From assembly GCA_020809425.1 (NCBI GenBank), contig JAGGDC010000001.1, positions 1,811,001 to 1,875,000 of the forward strand: a stretch of DNA of 64,000 nucleotides. The letters run 5' to 3'. This document shows, piece after piece, positions 60,436 to 64,000 of the stretch. Below the pieces are notes generated by a model. That model was not told the DNA's origin. It did not search any database and worked only from the letters and a program-made list of their open reading frames with translations. How positions within the stretch are numbered: position 1 is the stretch's first letter; every line of letters begins with the position of its first letter. A program made the translations under genes and the position numbers. The DNA comes from Candidatus Synoicihabitans palmerolidicus (GTDB taxonomy: Bacteria; Verrucomicrobiota; Verrucomicrobiia; Opitutales; Opitutaceae).

Positions 60436-61055
60436 ATGAAAGTCGCCTCTGATCCCCGCATCGACCGCTACATCGACGAAGCCCAACCATTTGCCCAATC
60501 CATTCTTCGGCACCTGCGCCAACAGATTCATCGCGCCCTGCCGGGCGTGGTCAAAACCCTCAAATGGGGCGTGCCAGCTTACACCCTCAAGGGCAAACTG
60601 GTGTGTTTCACCGCTGCATTCACAACCCACAGCGCGCTGAGCTTCTGGCCAAAATCCATAGCTACCTACCTCGCGCACAGGAAATAACGGCCGATTCCGG
60701 CATGGGAAATTTCTGGAAAATCAGATCACTTTCCGATCTGCCCTCTGATGCCGATTTAGTTAGATTCGTCAGAGAAGCTGCGCTTCGCATCACCAGCCCG
60801 CAGACCGCTGATCCAAAATCCATCGATCGCAAGACGCCACGGTCTCCTCCTCCCGACTTGCTCCAGGCACTCAATTTTCCATCAAACGCCGAAGCGGCTG
60901 CTACTTGGCGCTCATTTTCGCCAGCCAAACAACGCGATTATGTCGAATGGCTACTCGACGCTAAGCGTGAGTCCACTCGCAAACGCCGCCTCCAAACAAC
61001 TCTCCAATGGTTGGCTGAGGGAAAATCGCGCAACTGGAAATACGCATCCTGGTAA
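60436..61055 (+). pseudogene. YdeI-type protein (DUF1801 plus OmdA domain), frameshifted
   Basis: ATG 60436: RIDRYIDEAQPFAQSILRHLRQQIHRALPGVVKTLKWGVPAYTLKGKLVCF is the DUF1801 (iron-chaperone-like fold) domain. After a one-base shift near 60620 it continues ELLAKIHSYLPRAQ, RSLSDLPSDADLVRFVREAA and the bacteriocin-protection OmdA segment LNFPSNAEAAATWRSFSPAKQRDYVEWLLDAK to KYASW. Length ~205 residues is normal. Role in the family is poorly defined. Confidence 0.75.
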
Positions 61056-61186
61056 AGAAAACACCCTAGAGGGACGATGGGCTAAGGGTCGCTCTGTCGA
61101 CAACGCCTCCCTTTCTCCATTCGCCCTCAACTCCCACCCGTCGGGTTTCCTTTGACCGCGAACGTCTCGTTCGTCGTAACTCCTCC

Positions 61187-64000
61187 GTGATTCGGTCGCT
61201 TCTTCATCATCCTGCGACCGCGTGGACCCTGCTCGGTCTGTTCCTCACCGTAACCTTCTGCGCTTGGAAGGCATCGCACGTCTACGTATCGCAACAAGCA
61301 GAGGCACGATTCAACATCTCGGTCGGACAAAGCCGAAACGCTCATTCGCGAGCGCACATTAGAGTATCAGCGAATTCTGCGCGGTGGTATTGGATTATTT
61401 GCTGCCCGCAATGACATCACGCAAGATCAGTGGCGCCGCTACGTCACCGCACTCAACCTTCACCCCTCCTCCGGCATTCAAGGAATCGGCTTCACGCGCC
61501 TTCTAGATCCCGCCACCACGTCCTCTACCGGCAATCGCGAGACAGAGACTTCCGTCGAACTATTCGAGCCTGTCGACCCAGCAAATCTACCGCCACTCGG
61601 CTCCGACCCACTCTCCGATTTGGTCAGCCAGGCCGCCATGACTCGCGCACGGGATACTGGTGAAGCCTCGATGAGCGGCCCCGTAAATCTCTTCGCAGCA
61701 GCAGAAAACGTATCGCAGCCAGACTTCGTCATCTTCCTGCCCGTCTATCATCAGGACAGCACTCCAACCGACATCGAGCAACGGCGCACCGCCTTGATCG
61801 GCCACGTTTTTGCGCCACTTCGAATGGATACTCTCATTCGCAATCAATTCGATCACGTTTCACGAGAAGTCGACGTGCAGATCTACGGTAGCGCTTCCAA
61901 CGTCCGTCAAGATTCTTCGGCCGCACGTCAACTCACCGGAAACGCTCCCTCCCCTCCTCGCTTTCACACGGAACGCACAATCCCTATTTTTGGACACCCA
62001 TGGATTCTCTCCTTCGCCTCCAATCCGATTTTTGAAAAAGGTACGGCCAGTGCTCAAGCGTTCCTCGTCGCCTTCACGGGCACTGGGTTCAGTGCCCTGC
62101 TCTTTTTCCTCATCTTCGGCCTCGAGTCACGATTTCGGAGTCCGTCGACCCCCGCCCGAGCGATCGATGTCGGTCCTCCCGCCAGCGTATCAATTCAGAA
62201 CGCCATCCTGCAAAACGCTCGCACCGCCATCATCGTCACCGACCTTGAGGGCCTTATCACACTCTTCAACCCCGCCGCCGAAGACCTAGTCGGCTACAGT
62301 GCGGCAGAAATGATCGGAAAACATACCCCGGAGGTTATTCACGATCAGCAGGAAATCGCTGAACAGGCTGCCACACTCTCTGAAGAACTGTGCGTGGTAA
62401 TTCCCTCCGAATTCCGAGTCCTCGTTGCCAAGGCCGATCTCAATCTGCCCAACACGTACGAATGGTCATACATTCATAAAGACGAGACCTTCATACCCGT
62501 CCTGCTTTCCGTAAGCACAATCCGCGACGCCGAAAACAGCATCACGGGCTATCTCTTTGTCGCGACCAACCAACCCGATCGCAAAGCCGCCGAAAAAAAA
62601 TTGGCCGCAGGGTTGCATCAGGTGAATCGCATGAACGCCGCACTCAATGAACACGACATTGTAGCGATCACCGATGTTCGAGGAATCATCACCGATGTTA
62701 ATCAAAAGTTCTGCGCAATCTCCGGCTATGCTCGCTCCGAACTGGTCGGAAAAAATCATCGCATCCTCAATTCGCACACCCACGATCGCGAATTCTTCAC
62801 CTCCATGTGGAAGGTCATCTCCCAAGGGCGCACCTGGCACGGTGAGATCTGCAACCGCGCCAAGGATGGAACCCGCTATTGGGTCGACACCACCATCGTG
62901 CCCTTTACCGGAACTGATGGAAAACCGGAACACTACATTGCCATTCGCACCGATATAACAGCCCAGAAGCGCAATGTGGCACTCCTTAACGACTCCCAGC
63001 GATTGGCCGCCGTGGGGGCTGGGAATACATCGTGCATACCAAGTCCTTGAACTGGACTTCGGAGAGTTTTCGCATATTCAACCTGCCCCCGGAGACCCAG
63101 ATAGAACTCCAAACTCAAATCGGACTGTGCACCCCCGCTTTCCGCCTCATGCTGCGACAGGCTTGCCATGAATCAATGTTGTCGGGCGCGCCGTTCGATC
63201 TGGAACTCCAGATTCAAACCGCGCCCGGCTCGGCCTCTCGGTGGATTCGCATTACCGGCCGCTCCGAAATGGCTGGCCATGGCGCCTACCGTCTTAGCGG
63301 TTCAGTGCAGAACATAGACCACATCAAGCGCGCCCAAATCAACCTCGCCGCCAACGAGGTACGATTCCGTACCCTGACCGAACTCCTTCCCGTCGGTATT
63401 TGATAATTCGATACAGACGGCAATTGCCGCTATACCAATTCCGCGTGGCAAAAAACCTCCGAACAGTCACACGAAGATAGTCTCGGTCAGGGCTATCTCG
63501 AGACCATCCACTCCGTCGACCGCGCAAACTTCCTGCACGCCTGGAAGAAAGCCGCGGCCGTCGGCAAACTGTTCGAACACGAATTCCGATTTCGCAACCC
63601 CAGCGGACGCGTCCGCTGAATACACACCGTCGGCACCGCCATCAACCGCGAGGGCCAAGCTGCCGGGTTCGTGGGAGCCAATCGCGATATCACGACCTCC
63701 GTCGCATGGTCGAACTGCTCCGCGAAACTCAAGTCCTCGCCGCTATCGGCGGATGGGAACTACTTCTTCCTGAAAATCGATTGGAATGGACCGATGAGAC
63801 CTACCGTATTCACGGTGTCGAAATTGGAGAACCCTTGGATACCGAACGGGCCTTCGAATTCTACCACCCCGAAGATCAACGGAAAATCAGACGCGTAGTC
63901 GATGAGGCAATAACCACCGGTAAACCGTGGAACCTTGACCTGCGCATCATGACAACGGCCGGCAAGGAATGCAGGGTCCGTTCCACCGGCAAAGCGGAGC
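61187..64000 (+). pseudogene. CHASE-domain multi-PAS sensor protein, broken and running off the window
   Basis: The start near 61187 gives a membrane helix (HHPATAWTLLGLFLTVTFCAW), then a periplasmic CHASE domain (frame shift near 61330; GGIGLFAARNDITQDQWRRYV, LHPSSGIQGIGFTRL, VIFLPVYHQDSTPT) and a second helix (VAFTGTGFSALLFFLIFGL). At least four PAS domains follow (TAIIVTDLEGLITLFNPAAEDL; DIVAITDVRGIITDVNQKFCAISGY; FRTLTELLPVGI; GGWELLLPENRLEWTDETYRI). Breaks: frameshift near 63015, TGA TAA at 63401-63406, TGA 63617-63619 (expected Trp, VRWIHT) and a frameshift near 63700. The output domain (kinase or cyclase) lies beyond 64000. Confidence 0.8.

Overview
The window looks like part of a GC-rich (about 58-60 %) chromosome of a Verrucomicrobiota bacterium close to the Opitutaceae. 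This rests on the SusC-like TonB-dependent receptor style, an exosortase/sorting-signal locus, CBS/DRTGG pyrophosphatase, H-NOX kinase and PIN-TRAM protein; the lineage is inferred by family resemblance and no search was run. The dominant impression is a genome in active decay. Only about a dozen genes are uninterrupted (PIN-TRAM protein, HAD phosphatase, two WecG-type transferases, H-NOX, CBS-pyrophosphatase, flippase, 6-phosphogluconate dehydrogenase and a few hypotheticals). Most other genes are recognisable over their full length but carry in-frame stop codons, single-base frameshifts (often in poly-C/poly-G runs), truncations or IS insertions. The pattern fits a recently host-restricted lineage full of transposons. 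A poor long-read consensus could explain some frameshifts, but it explains the Trp/Gln-to-stop changes less well.

Layout. 1-5.9 kb: broken TonB receptor, a two-frame DDE insertion sequence (copy A), decapitated IclR regulator, intact PIN-TRAM protein, IS30 fragment. 6-9 kb: broken sulfotransferase and FAD-dependent halogenase. 9-15.8 kb: half of a small palindromic repeat, ABC exporter remnant, large broken glucosidase, PtsN-like EIIA, two tandem CorA transporters, pseudopilin-like protein. 15.9-21.2 kb: PepF peptidase remnant, HAD phosphatase, GNAT, two tandem WecG/TagA transferases. 21.4-25.1 kb: ISAs1-type transposase with a DruA-like (DUF4338) N-terminus, then an ABC-F ATPase broken only by one amber codon. 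25.7-35.5 kb: surface-glycan genes (GT2, GT11 fucosyltransferase, GT61, acyltransferase) broken up by IS630, IS copy B and IS3 insertions. 35.6 kb: tRNA-Glu. 35.9-39.2 kb: H-NOX nitric-oxide sensor followed by a broken HNOBA-PAS-GAF-kinase-receiver-Hpt protein. 39.2-46.2 kb: polysaccharide polymerase/ligase, GT4, CBS-pyrophosphatase, GT2 stub, Wzx-like flippase, receiver-like protein. 46.2-47.9 kb: IS701 element abutting the palindromic repeat. 47.8-54 kb: exosortase, TPR-like protein, sorting-signal protein, sigma-54 activator, EpsI-like protein and a second exosortase tail. 54-55.2 kb: second IS630 copy. 55.2-61.1 kb: TonB tail, an unknown kinase-like protein, gnd, third repeat copy, hypotheticals. 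61.2-64 kb: CHASE/multi-PAS sensor running off the end.

Functionally the window is mostly cell-envelope biology: export and assembly of a surface polysaccharide, protein anchoring by exosortase, and sensory histidine kinases. Most of it is no longer intact, whereas central metabolism (gnd, pyrophosphatase) is preserved. Duplicated IS copies within the window allow several damaging mutations to be polarised directly, without outside sequences.
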